Shown here in pieces: positions 34,869 to 43,496 of a DNA stretch of 64,000 bases (within the stretch, counting starts at the first letter, position 1; each line of letters begins with the position of its first letter). Made by a program: the position numbers and the translations under genes. Source of the DNA: CAZCTC01 sp964501335 (GTDB taxonomy: Bacteria > Chloroflexota > Anaerolineae > B4-G1 > SLSP01); contig CAZCTC010000036.1 in the NCBI GenBank assembly GCA_964501335.1, positions 1-64,000 on the forward strand, given 5' to 3'. The notes beneath the pieces were generated by a model that was not told where the DNA came from, ran no database searches, and saw only the letters and a program-made list of their open reading frames with translations.

Positions 34869-35753
34869 ATGCTCAGCATTCGGCTTCCCGGATTTCTGCA
34901 AAGGTTGTTCCAACCACGCCGGATCCCCGACAAAGGTCTTGAAAAACTGGCCTTCATTCTGGGACTCCCGGCCTACCGGCTGGAAAAAGTCCGGCTGGGG
35001 CGGCGCTATTATTACCGCACCTTCACAATCGCCAAACGAGATGGTCGGGAACGCCGGATTCTGGCCCCCTCGCCTGAACTGAAAACCCTGCAACGCCGAC
35101 TCCTGCACAATTATCTGGAAACATGCCCCCTTCACTCTGCGGCCACCGCCTTTACTTCGAAAAGCTCAGTCGTAGAAAATGCACGTACCCACTCAGGTCA
35201 GGAGGTCGTTCTTCTCACCGACCTGCAAGACTTCTTTGAATCTACCTCCGACGAACGGGTTCGTACATACTTCCGCGAGCAAGGCTGGAATGGAGCCGCT
35301 TTAAACATCCTGATGCGGCTTTGCACCTACAACCATCACCTGCCCCAGGGAGCACCGACCAGTCCCCTGCTCAGTAATCTGATCAATTGGAAAATGGATG
35401 AAGCCCTGACTCAATTGGCCGGGCGTTCCGGGGGATGTTACACGCGCTATGGAGACGACCTCACCTTCTCCTGGAATCAAGCGGAGATCCCAGCCAACTT
35501 CAAAGGGGCCGTCGAGATCATCCTGCGAAACGCCGGTTATCAAATCCAGCCCCGCAAAGGCTGGCGAATTTATCGCGCAGGGCAGGAACCGGAAATTACC
35601 GGGATAGTTTTAGGAAAAGATAAAAAACTTCACCCGCCAACCCGTATTTTATGGACAATGCGCTGGTTGCGCTGGTGTACCTTCTGGCAACCTGAGGGAA
35701 AAGCCGCCGCCCGGCTTCGAGGATATGAAGCCTACCTGCATCAAATGGAATAA
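34869..35753 (+). CDS. Retron-type reverse transcriptase
   Basis: 294 residues, the usual size of retron RTs. Seen: NARTH (104-108), matching the retron-specific NAxxH; first catalytic aspartate D118 in VVLLTDLQDFF; the QGAPTSPLLSNL block (160-171); the active-site YGDD (194-197) in the context TRYGDDLTFS; and EITGIVLG (242-249), equivalent to the VTG motif that reads the RNA in retrons. Retron RTs normally have A in YADD; G is a mild variant. No fused effector, maturase or endonuclease domain, and no group II intron RNA is seen, so a group II intron or DGR origin is unlikely. It starts 11 nt after the SPFH gene without its own strong ribosome site, suggesting coupling. Confidence 0.9.
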   Translation: MLSIRLPGFLQRLFQPRRIPDKGLEKLAFILGLPAYRLEKVRLGRRYYYRTFTIAKRDGRERRILAPSPELKTLQRRLLHNYLETCPLHSAATAFTSKSSVVENARTHSGQEVVLLTDLQDFFESTSDERVRTYFREQGWNGAALNILMRLCTYNHHLPQGAPTSPLLSNLINWKMDEALTQLAGRSGGCYTRYGDDLTFSWNQAEIPANFKGAVEIILRNAGYQIQPRKGWRIYRAGQEPEITGIVLGKDKKLHPPTRILWTMRWLRWCTFWQPEGKAAARLRGYEAYLHQME

Positions 35754-35765
35754 CCCACTCCCATA

Positions 35766-35796
35766 AAACAGACCCCGTTTTTACGGGGCCTGTTTA
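35766..35796. terminator. Hairpin between convergent RT and LuxR-type genes
   Basis: AAACAGACCCCGT, loop TTTT, ACGGGGCCTGTTT: a 12-13 bp stem with one mismatch and only short T tails on either strand. Lies 12 nt after the RT stop and 50 nt from the end of the regulator gene. Confidence 0.6.
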
Positions 35797-35848
35797 AACT
35801 AAACCAGTAAAATAATTCATCCTTAGCCTCTTTTCCTCACCTCTCTTT

Positions 35849-36526
35849 TTAATGGAACCCGGCACCGATCGCCAGATGTTCCCGCACCCACAACTGATTT
35901 AAAAACGCCGCTGCTTCACGCCGATTGTTGACATTGAGCTTATCCAGAATATTGTGAACGTGATTTTTTACCGTCCCAACTTCGATCACCAACCGGCTGG
36001 CAATCTCTTGATTATTACATCGCTGGCCAATCAACCGTAAAATCTCCCGCTCTCGCGGCGTCAAATCCCCCAATCGCCCCATTCCCAACCGGCTGTCTAT
36101 ATTATGATGCGCCAGTTGCCGGAGTCGGGACATCAAAACGGCCGCCATCTCCGGAGAAATCACGGCCTCTCCGCGCGCGGCCGCGCGAATCGCCCGCACC
36201 ATATCCTCAACCGAATCATCCTTCAGCACATAACCGGCCGCTCCGGCTTCAATACAGGGTAAAATCTCCGCTTCAGAATGAGCAAGCCCCACCACGATCA
36301 CCTGTGGCGCACGAGTTTGCGTTTTAGCTAACTGAATCAGTTTCATCGCCCCCTCATAAGGAAAATCAAAGTTGACCAGGATCAAATCACACCGGGTCAA
36401 ATATAAAGTCGCCTCATCCAGGGTCGTTGCTACGGCTACAATCTGAAGGTCGGGCTCGTCCTCCAGCACGGAAGCCATCACATTTCCCGTCAAACGTACT
36501 GACTCGACCAGTAATATGCGAATCAT
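35849..36526 (-). CDS. NarL/LuxR-type regulator with degenerate receiver
   Basis: 225 residues from the ATG at 36526, which follows GCAAGGAGGGAGAA; an upstream extension to 36643 has no such site. C-terminal LuxR helix-turn-helix is complete (LTPREREILRLIGQ, NNQEIASRLVIEVGTVKNHV). The receiver keeps the lysine (GYVLKDD) but the acidic pair reads ES (8-9) instead of DD and the aspartate position reads N52 in DLILVNFDFP. It is therefore unlikely to be phosphorylated in the normal way and may act constitutively or through another signal. Stands alone, convergent with the RT locus. Confidence 0.9.
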   Translation of the reverse strand: MIRILLVESVRLTGNVMASVLEDEPDLQIVAVATTLDEATLYLTRCDLILVNFDFPYEGAMKLIQLAKTQTRAPQVIVVGLAHSEAEILPCIEAGAAGYVLKDDSVEDMVRAIRAAARGEAVISPEMAAVLMSRLRQLAHHNIDSRLGMGRLGDLTPREREILRLIGQRCNNQEIASRLVIEVGTVKNHVHNILDKLNVNNRREAAAFLNQLWVREHLAIGAGFH

Positions 36527-36932
36527 TTCTCCCTCCTTGCTGAAGAGTTTTTGCTGATCTTTCCGGCGGCCCGCGGAGACACCCTGAGCTACCAATCCCG
36601 AAGACTGCCTCCGCAAGCGTTCTTCGGGTTGACCCTCGGACAAAGGATGCTCAGGACGCTTGCTTCAACTTTTAAGACCGCTGCCGGAAATAAAAGCCAG
36701 GGAGTATAAGGCTCGTCACCTTATTCAACAACCGTTTCCCTGGAAAATAGAAATTTGAGTCGTTATTGGCATCTTCACATTCTATACTAACAGGAAAGCC
36801 GGCTTCTAATCGCCGGAGCAGGTTGAGGCTCTTGTTGGAGTTGGTTAAAAGGGTTGGAATTTCGATGGCGATCCGCTAGCTCCCCCGGCCCTTCGATTAA
36901 CCAAATTGCAGTGCAGTCCCCCTTTTGCCGGA
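36527..36932. other. Divergent intergenic region
   Basis: No gene or known repeat family is recognised between the regulator (-) and the propeller protein (+) apart from the promoter at 36933-36960. It includes an imperfect CGCCGGCTT-like pair (AGCCGGCTTCTAATCGCCGG, 36796-36815) and pyrimidine-rich stretches. The regulator could control either gene from here. Confidence 0.4.
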
Positions 36933-36960
36933 TTGACTTTCTGACAGTTCCGGTTATCAT
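36933..36960 (+). promoter_or_regulatory. Promoter of the propeller protein / GH1 operon
   Basis: TTGACT (36933-36938), 16-nt spacer, TATCAT (36955-36960); expected start near 36967, about 33 nt before the start codon. Confidence 0.65.
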
Positions 36961-36999
36961 CTGCCAATCGGCTGCTCGAAGGTTGGAAGGATAATAACC

Positions 37000-38061
37000 A
37001 TGCCCGTGAATGTCTGGACCTGCTCTGCATTAACGCATCCACTCAAAGCTCCCCTTGCCGCCAGTCAAATCCTGGCCTATGCCTGGGAGGCGGAAGGTTC
37101 GCGTCATGTGCTCTATCGCGCCATGGACTATCAGCTCCATGAACTGTGGTACAAGAAAAATGCCTGGAATCACCGTCCGCTCACCCCCCTCCTTAACGCC
37201 CCGCCGGCCGCCATGGAACTCTGCGCCATTCCCGGAACGATGTCGGCCTTCTATTTCGACCCTCGCCGCCAGTTACAACAGATCAGCTTTGAAAATGGCC
37301 AGTGGAATCGCCAGACCATCGCTTTGCCGGCCATCCCACCGCCGGAAAGCAACTTAACCGGTTACCGTGATGGGGCCGGAGAGATCAATCTGATCTATCG
37401 CAGCGCCGATTACCAGATCCATCAACTCTATTCCACCCAGGGAACCTGGCATCATTATGCGCTCGGACAACATTGCAACGCCCCGCTGAGCATCGGCAAT
37501 CCCATCGCCTCCTATTGGTCCACCCCCGGTACGGAACATGTCTTCTACCGGGGCATGGATAACCGCCTGCATGAGCTGCGGCGGCAGGCCAATGGCTGGG
37601 ATTATCAAATCATCGGACAATGGTTGCATCTGCCCTTTGCAGCCGGGGATCCCGGAAATTATCTGGTCCCCTGGGAAAACGCCTTCTATCTACTCTTTCG
37701 CAGCGCCGATCACCAGATTCATACCTTGCGTTGCCATGAAGGACTCTGGACTTACCTGCCGTTAAGCTCGCGAACCCAGGCTCCCGAAGCCAGCAGCGAT
37801 CCGACCGGCTATGTCTGGGTGCACGACGAGTCTCAACACATCGTCTACTGTGGCGCCGACCGCCAGATTCACGAACTCTGGATCGGAAAAGATCAATGGC
37901 ATCATCATGCCATTGGAAAAGAAGCCCGGAGCGCCCTGGCTACCGGCCGACCGGTAGCCTATGTTTGGGAAAAAGGATTTGCTCAGTACGTCGTATATCG
38001 AGGATTGGACGGGAATATCTACGAATTGCAACAACAAAAAAAGACCCGTAGTGCAGGTTGA
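37000..38061 (+). CDS. Seven-repeat beta-propeller lectin-like protein
   Basis: 353 residues, no signal peptide. Seven repeats of about 48-55 residues share a core like HVLYRAMDYQLHELWY, INLIYRSADYQIHQLYS, HVFYRGMDNRLHELRR, LLFRSADHQIHTLR, HIVYCGADRQIHELWI and YVVYRGLDGNIYELQQ, each followed by a W-rich strand and an AP-A-GDP turn. The second repeat is degenerate (AFYFDPRRQLQQISF). The pattern recalls fucose-binding AAL-like or tachylectin propellers, so carbohydrate binding is a reasonable guess. GGAAGG lies 9 nt before the ATG. It precedes a beta-glucosidase-type gene by 13 nt, which supports a sugar role. Confidence 0.8.
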   Translation: MPVNVWTCSALTHPLKAPLAASQILAYAWEAEGSRHVLYRAMDYQLHELWYKKNAWNHRPLTPLLNAPPAAMELCAIPGTMSAFYFDPRRQLQQISFENGQWNRQTIALPAIPPPESNLTGYRDGAGEINLIYRSADYQIHQLYSTQGTWHHYALGQHCNAPLSIGNPIASYWSTPGTEHVFYRGMDNRLHELRRQANGWDYQIIGQWLHLPFAAGDPGNYLVPWENAFYLLFRSADHQIHTLRCHEGLWTYLPLSSRTQAPEASSDPTGYVWVHDESQHIVYCGADRQIHELWIGKDQWHHHAIGKEARSALATGRPVAYVWEKGFAQYVVYRGLDGNIYELQQQKKTRSAG

Positions 38062-38074
38062 TGGAGTTAATACT

Positions 38075-39439
38075 ATGGAACAAAACTTAACTTTACGTTT
38101 TCCGGCCGGCTTTTTATGGGGAACCGCAGCTTCAGCTTATCAAATCGAAGGGGCCTGGAACGAAGACGGCAAAGGGCCGTCGATTTGGGATGAATTCTGT
38201 CGCAAACCGGGAAGAACGCATCAGGGACAAAACGGCGACATCGCCGTTGACCACTACCACCGCTGGGCCGATGATGTCCGGTTGATGGCCAGCATGGGCC
38301 TGAAAGCCTATCGCTTCTCCATTTCCTGGTCCCGTATCATTCCGGAAGGCCGGGGGAAAGTCAATCCCTGCGGTCTCGATTTCTACGACCGGTTGATCGA
38401 TGCGTTGCTGGCGCAAGGCATCGAACCTATCCCCACGCTCTTTCATTATGACCTTCCCCTGGCCCTGCAAAAGAAAGGGGGCTGGCCGCGCCGCGAAACG
38501 GCCGAAGCCTTCGGAGAATATGCCGCCGTCCTCGGTAAAAAATTCGGGGATCGGATCAATTTATGGATCACCCACAATGAACCGTTTGTCACGGCTATGG
38601 TAGGGCACCTGCTAGGAGATCACGCCCCCGGCTGGCGTAACCCCTTCGCGGCTTTCCAATCTGTCCATCACTTGCTGCTCTCTCACGGCCTCGCCGTGGA
38701 AGCTTTGCGCGACACGACATCGCGCCCCACCAAAATCGGGATTGCGCTGAATCTCAGCCCGGTCCATCCAGCCAGTTCCAAAGAACCCGATCTCCTGGCC
38801 GCCGAACGCTATGACGGCGTCGGTAATCGCTTACTCCTGGACCCCCTGCTCAGAGGTTACTATCCGGAAGATGTGGTGCGCCGTTTTGGCCTCTTTTTCA
38901 CTTCCGTCATCCGCACCCACGATCTCGCCCGCATTTCAGCCCCTTTGGATTTTGTGGGCGTTAACTACTATACCCGGGCCGTCATTCGCCATGACTGGCG
39001 GGTTCCTTTTTTACAGGCCTATCCGGTCAGCCCGTTAGGAAATGATTATTCTCCCATGTGGGAAATCTATCCCCATGGAATTTATGAACTCCTCAGTCGC
39101 ATCTGGCATGACTATCAACCCAAAACCCTTTTTGTTACAGAAAATGGAGTCCCGGTCCGCGATCGGCTCACGCCCGACGGACAGGTTCTCGATCAACCCC
39201 GGATCAATTACCTGCAAAGTCACCTGGTACAGGTCCATCGCGCCGTGGCAGAGGGAATTCCAATCCTCGGCTATCTGGTCTGGTCCCTGCTCGATAATTT
39301 CGAATGGAATCTGGGCTACCAGATGCGCTTCGGATTGATCCATATCGATTATGCCAATCTGGCTCGTACGATTAAACAAAGTGGGTACTGGTTCTCCGAG
39401 GTGATCCGTAACAACGGATTGGCTATCAATCCCGCTTAA
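38075..39439 (+). CDS. Glycoside hydrolase family 1 (beta-glucosidase type)
   Basis: 454 residues, the full family length. Start signature FLWGTAASAYQIEGAW, FSISWSRIIPEG, the acid/base WITHNEP with E169, and the nucleophile FVTENG with E356, plus the C-terminal WSLLDNFEWNLGY. Cytoplasmic retaining beta-glycosidase; glucose or galactose specificity cannot be fixed. GGAG lies 8 nt before the ATG at 38075; a longer frame from 37961 only overlaps the preceding gene. Likely co-transcribed with the propeller protein. Confidence 0.95.
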   Translation: MEQNLTLRFPAGFLWGTAASAYQIEGAWNEDGKGPSIWDEFCRKPGRTHQGQNGDIAVDHYHRWADDVRLMASMGLKAYRFSISWSRIIPEGRGKVNPCGLDFYDRLIDALLAQGIEPIPTLFHYDLPLALQKKGGWPRRETAEAFGEYAAVLGKKFGDRINLWITHNEPFVTAMVGHLLGDHAPGWRNPFAAFQSVHHLLLSHGLAVEALRDTTSRPTKIGIALNLSPVHPASSKEPDLLAAERYDGVGNRLLLDPLLRGYYPEDVVRRFGLFFTSVIRTHDLARISAPLDFVGVNYYTRAVIRHDWRVPFLQAYPVSPLGNDYSPMWEIYPHGIYELLSRIWHDYQPKTLFVTENGVPVRDRLTPDGQVLDQPRINYLQSHLVQVHRAVAEGIPILGYLVWSLLDNFEWNLGYQMRFGLIHIDYANLARTIKQSGYWFSEVIRNNGLAINPA

Positions 39440-39460
39440 AAACAGCCATTATCACAAAGC

Positions 39461-39497
39461 AGTTCGCGCGCGCTTGCAAAGCAAGTGCGCGCGAACT
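39461..39497. terminator. Hairpin between convergent GH1 and vault-like genes
   Basis: 17-nt arms AGTTCGCGCGCGCTTGC (39461-39477) and GCAAGTGCGCGCGAACT (39481-39497), one G-T pair, loop AAA. AT flanks but no long T run; probably ends both transcripts. Confidence 0.6.
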
Positions 39498-39518
39498 ATA
39501 GAAATCGCCCTACTCCAT

Positions 39519-40928
39519 TTAATTACTGCTGTTGACCACCCGTCGGGTCTCGATGCTCAAATCCACATCCTCCGGCGTGAAATATAGTTGCGCCGTCCCC
39601 TGACTGAGTTTCTCCAACGCTTCCTGCTTGCGCAACAAATTGAAAATCCCCAGTTTTTCCACGCTGCCGAACTCACTTCCCAGGCCTTCAAAGAACGCCC
39701 GTACCCGGACGCCTTCTCCTTCCCCTTCCATCTGCGCCGCCGCCTGGACATTTTCCCGCCGCGCCGCCAGCAATTGCTGGCGCATCTTCTCGGCCTCGAT
39801 CTCTCCCTCAATCTGCCGCACTTTGACTTCATTCTCGCTGGCCTGCTTTTGCAGTTGATTGAGTCGATCGGTAGTCTCTCGAATGATCTCTTGCAGGATC
39901 ATTTGAGTCGCGGCGTCTTTACAGGCTATCGAACGAACCTCTACCGCATGCAGCTTTACCCCCCGCTCGGTATAAAAAACCGTATCGGATTCCAATACCG
40001 CCCCCCGCACCACCCGGTTGAATTCCGACAAAAACTGTTCCAGACTGACTTGTGAAACCGACTGGATAATGGCGCTGCGGGCATGCGAACAGATATCCCC
40101 CGGCGTGTCGTCGGTCGAACGGATCATCCGCTCCACATCCACAATCTGCCAGAAAAAGGTAATGCCCAACACCAGCTCCACATTATCCTGAGTCCGCGCT
40201 TCAAACTCATACCACATAAACTTCGGCCGCTCATCCAGCCGACTGATCCGCAAGGTCCGTTTCTCCTTATGGATCCCCGTGGACCAGAAAAATTCCACCA
40301 GATCGGAATAGGGAGCCAGGAAAAATGAACGCTCGGTATCGCGCCCCCGCCTGAAAATATACTTCCCCGACTGATCTTTGATCACCAACGTCTCATGATC
40401 TTCCAACCGAATACGGTGCCGCACTTCTACAATCTCCTGGGTCGCCGCCGGCATGAATACCTGCGGCGCGGTGATCAAATCCAGCTGACCGGTCTCCAGG
40501 TCTCGCACCAACACCGCCGTATTCTCATCGACATTAACGCCGTCACTGATGGCCCCCAACGCTTTTTCGGTGGGTTCCAGATAGACACTTCCCTCCCCCC
40601 GCTCCACCCGAATCACCCCGGTGCGTTCATCCAAAATTTTGAGATATTGATTGGCCTTCAAAGGCGAAGCTGTAAAACGTCCTAAAATTTCTTCGCTTTC
40701 AGTAGGAAAAAACATCTGCGGCCCCCGCACACACCGCACCTCACCCGTCAAAAAATTGCGCACATGCAGATAATCGATCGGTCCCAGGGTCATCCCCTTT
40801 CGCAACTTCACCCGCTCAAAGGGGGAAGCAACATACACCCGGGGCCCGCGCACGACCCATCGTCGGGTAAAACTCTCCACCAACAATTGCTGATCTTCCT
40901 TCAAGAAAAAGACCCAGGGAATGAGCAT
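39519..40928 (-). CDS. Major-vault-protein-like SPFH protein
   Basis: 469 residues from the ATG at 40928 (preceded by GGAGGCAGGCC; the longer frame to 41000 lacks a site). The N-terminal 190 residues hold repeats of the major vault protein type: DYLHVRNFLTGEVRCVRGPQ, then VIRVERGEGSVYLEPTE, AVLVRDLETGQLDLITAPQ and TLVIKDQSGKYIFRRG. An SPFH-like shoulder follows (about 205-340: YEFEARTQDNVELVLGITFF, DICSHARSAIIQSVSQVSLEQFL, GVKLHAVEVRSI), then a long charged coiled coil (about 350-415) like the cap helix. This repeat-shoulder-coil order is that of eukaryotic MVP, here about half its 860-residue length with fewer repeats. Single gene, divergent from a glycosyltransferase operon. Confidence 0.8.
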   Translation of the reverse strand: MLIPWVFFLKEDQQLLVESFTRRWVVRGPRVYVASPFERVKLRKGMTLGPIDYLHVRNFLTGEVRCVRGPQMFFPTESEEILGRFTASPLKANQYLKILDERTGVIRVERGEGSVYLEPTEKALGAISDGVNVDENTAVLVRDLETGQLDLITAPQVFMPAATQEIVEVRHRIRLEDHETLVIKDQSGKYIFRRGRDTERSFFLAPYSDLVEFFWSTGIHKEKRTLRISRLDERPKFMWYEFEARTQDNVELVLGITFFWQIVDVERMIRSTDDTPGDICSHARSAIIQSVSQVSLEQFLSEFNRVVRGAVLESDTVFYTERGVKLHAVEVRSIACKDAATQMILQEIIRETTDRLNQLQKQASENEVKVRQIEGEIEAEKMRQQLLAARRENVQAAAQMEGEGEGVRVRAFFEGLGSEFGSVEKLGIFNLLRKQEALEKLSQGTAQLYFTPEDVDLSIETRRVVNSSN

Positions 40929-41119
40929 GGCCTGCCTCCATGAAACTGAGGATAACTTCATTATATTCATTTTCCGCCCCCTCGCAGTGATCCAGCTCAC
41001 AGAGTGTTGGAAACATGTAAAATTTTCAAAACCGCTTATACTTGAGATAGTTTGATTCGACTGTCTTTAAATCGGCCGCCAGGCTGCCAGACGCATAAGC
41101 AATACAAGGAGATCGATCC

Positions 41120-42928
41120 ATGGTCAATCCTGCCTTTGATTTTGAATTCGTTGTCCATGCTACCCACGAAGCCGGTTTTAAAGTTGGTGGTATCGGCGCA
41201 GTCCTTGACGGATTGCTCGCCGCCCCGGCTTACAATGCCGCCGTTCGGCGCACGCTGTTGATCGGCCCCATGGATGTCAACAGCGCCACCGAAATGTCCC
41301 GCCTGACCGATCCTCGCAATCGATTGACCATTCACTACTCCTCCTGGCACAACATCAATACCCCTCCCGAATCCATAGAAAACGAGAGCGACTGGCAGGT
41401 AATCTCATCCAGTTTGCAGGCCATTGAGGCCCTCTTTCAGGTACGGCTGCTCTACGGTCGCCGTTTCCTGGGAAATGTAGAACACGAAATCCTGCTGGTC
41501 GATGCCCGCCACGCCCGGGCAGAAGAGACCAATGCCTTTAAATACGAACTCTGGGAACACTATCACATCCGCCCTGAACGGTATGAAGTCCTCGATGAAT
41601 TCGATTTGACGGTCAAAGCGGCCCGCCCCGCCTTCGCCGCCTTGACCCTGCTGGCCGGCGAAACCACGGGCGCTCGCTTCATCATCGCGCACGAATGGAT
41701 GGGAATTCCGCTGGCGCTCACCGCTCAAATCCAGAGCGGAATGGAATGGCATCTGGTCTTCTATGCCCATGAAATGGCCACCGCCCGCATCCTGGTCGAA
41801 GATCACGCCGGCCACGACACCCGCTTCTACAACGCCCTGCGCCTCGCCCGCCAGAACAAACTCAACCTGGATCAGGTTTTCGGCGACCGCAACGATTTCT
41901 TCAAACATGCCCTCATCAAACAGGCCCCCCGGCTCGATCTGACGCTGGCCGTCGGCGATTGGGTGGTCGAAGAACTACGCTTCCTCGGCGGCGGCTTTGA
42001 AACCACGCCGATCGAACTGGCCTACAACGGAATCCCCTCAGAACCGGTCACCATAGAAGAACGCCACACCTCTAAAGGACGCCTGCAGCACTATTGCCAG
42101 AATCTGCTGGGGTATCGCCCCGACTATATCTTCAGCCATGTCACCCGCCTCGTCGTCAGCAAAGGACTCTGGCGCGACCTGCGCGTGCTCGAACATCTCG
42201 ATCCCCTGCTGGCCGCTGAAGGCAAAACCGCCGTCCACTATATGCTCTCCACCAGCGCTCCCACCGGCCGGCTGCCCGCCGACGTGATGCGCTGGGAACA
42301 GGAATATGGCTGGCCCATCGTCCATCGCACCGACAACGGCGATCTGGTCTGGCTGGAAATCCCTATGTACGCCGCCATCGAAGCCTTTAACGCCCATTCC
42401 CAGGCCATCAAAATCGTCCTCATCAACCAGTATGGCTGGGATCAGGCTCACTGCGGAATGAAAATGCCCCCCGATATGAGCTTCAAAGATCTGCGCCGCG
42501 GCGCCGATCTGGAATTCGGTCAATCGGTCTATGAACCCTTCGGCATCGCCCAGGTAGAGCCGTTGGGGTTCGGAGCCCTCTGTGTGGTCAGTAACATCTG
42601 CGGCTGTGTAGGATTCGCGGAACAGGCCGCCCATCAGGCCGGACTGGAAAACTTCCCCAACCTGATCATTGCCGATTACACCACACCGCCGTCCACCATC
42701 CCTATCCGTTCTCCCTGGGAAGCGCTCAAAATCGGGCAGGAAACGCGCGATGCGCTGGAAATCACCAACAGCAGCGCCGTCGCCCGGACAATCTTTGCCG
42801 CTCTGCCCCGCACGGAACACCAGGCCCAACAGTTGCTCGATCAGGGACAGCAGGTCAGCCGGCGCATGAGCTGGGAAGTCGTCGCTCAAGAGTATCTGCT
42901 GCCGGCCCTGGCCCGGCTGTGTAATTAA
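41120..42928 (+). CDS. Glycogen/starch-synthase-like glycosyltransferase
   Basis: 602 residues, GT-B fold. N-terminal VVHATHEAGFKVGGIGAVLDG has the KVGG-x-G loop of GT5/GT3 glycogen synthases that binds the sugar nucleotide; IAHEWMG and YAHEMATARILVEDHAGHD follow. The C-terminal domain carries HVTRLVVSKGLWRD and SVYEPFGIAQVEPLGFG, the E-x7-E region. It is longer than bacterial GlgA (about 480) and may use another acceptor. CAAGGAGATCGATCC precedes the ATG. First gene of a three-gene operon. Confidence 0.85.
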   Translation: MVNPAFDFEFVVHATHEAGFKVGGIGAVLDGLLAAPAYNAAVRRTLLIGPMDVNSATEMSRLTDPRNRLTIHYSSWHNINTPPESIENESDWQVISSSLQAIEALFQVRLLYGRRFLGNVEHEILLVDARHARAEETNAFKYELWEHYHIRPERYEVLDEFDLTVKAARPAFAALTLLAGETTGARFIIAHEWMGIPLALTAQIQSGMEWHLVFYAHEMATARILVEDHAGHDTRFYNALRLARQNKLNLDQVFGDRNDFFKHALIKQAPRLDLTLAVGDWVVEELRFLGGGFETTPIELAYNGIPSEPVTIEERHTSKGRLQHYCQNLLGYRPDYIFSHVTRLVVSKGLWRDLRVLEHLDPLLAAEGKTAVHYMLSTSAPTGRLPADVMRWEQEYGWPIVHRTDNGDLVWLEIPMYAAIEAFNAHSQAIKIVLINQYGWDQAHCGMKMPPDMSFKDLRRGADLEFGQSVYEPFGIAQVEPLGFGALCVVSNICGCVGFAEQAAHQAGLENFPNLIIADYTTPPSTIPIRSPWEALKIGQETRDALEITNSSAVARTIFAALPRTEHQAQQLLDQGQQVSRRMSWEVVAQEYLLPALARLCN

Positions 42929-42945
42929 AAATTCAGGAGCAAATC

Positions 42946-43470
42946 ATGGACAAAGCACCTCGAAGTGGACGTGTCGCGGCCGAATTCTTCTATTCCGGCT
43001 TCCGAATTTCCGCCGTCTATGACACTCAAAAACGGCTGCTGGCTGATATTATTTACGACGGCAATGTCTCTTATCTCACCATCGAAGAAGTCTATCTTTC
43101 TTCGATCGGTAAACCGGCAGAAATTCTGGGGAACTATCCTTCCGCCATGTTTATGAAATCCAAACTCGAATTTTTCCTGACGCTCAACCAGGAAGACGGC
43201 CTGCGCCGGGATCAGCTCTATGGCAATTACAAATTGATCCCGCTGGTCCCTATTTTTGTGACCTTCCCTTTTTACGAACTCACCGGCTTTGTCCGCCATA
43301 CCGGCAAATTTGACCCGATTTCTTTTATGACGCTGCAAAGTGAAACCTTTGTAACCATGCTGAACGTCACCGTTCGCTCTGCAATCGATCCCTCGGTCAC
43401 ATTCCAGGGAGGCGCCGCGGTCTTGAATAAAGCTTACATTGGCGCCATCGGACAAAAAGCAACTAAATAA
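42946..43470 (+). CDS. Unrecognised 174-residue protein
   Basis: No signal peptide. The first part reads like a small beta-barrel (GFRISAVYDTQKRLLADIIYDGNVSYLTIEEVYL), the middle PLVPIFVTFPFYELTGFVRHTG is hydrophobic and may be a strand pair. It lies 17 nt after the glycosyltransferase and 26 nt before the receiver-ATPase gene with a good AGGAGCAAATC site, so it belongs to that operon. Family not recognised. Confidence 0.8.
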   Translation: MDKAPRSGRVAAEFFYSGFRISAVYDTQKRLLADIIYDGNVSYLTIEEVYLSSIGKPAEILGNYPSAMFMKSKLEFFLTLNQEDGLRRDQLYGNYKLIPLVPIFVTFPFYELTGFVRHTGKFDPISFMTLQSETFVTMLNVTVRSAIDPSVTFQGGAAVLNKAYIGAIGQKATK

Positions 43471-43496
43471 GCCGGATAGAGTCTCAGGAGGTAAGT

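Noticed and set aside
34869..35753. Diversity-generating retroelement RT
   Set aside because: NAxxH and retron-style motifs fit retrons; no template/variable repeat pair or Avd-like gene was seen near it.
34869..35753. Group II intron maturase
   Set aside because: Too short, no maturase or HNH domain, no intron domain V-like hairpin downstream.
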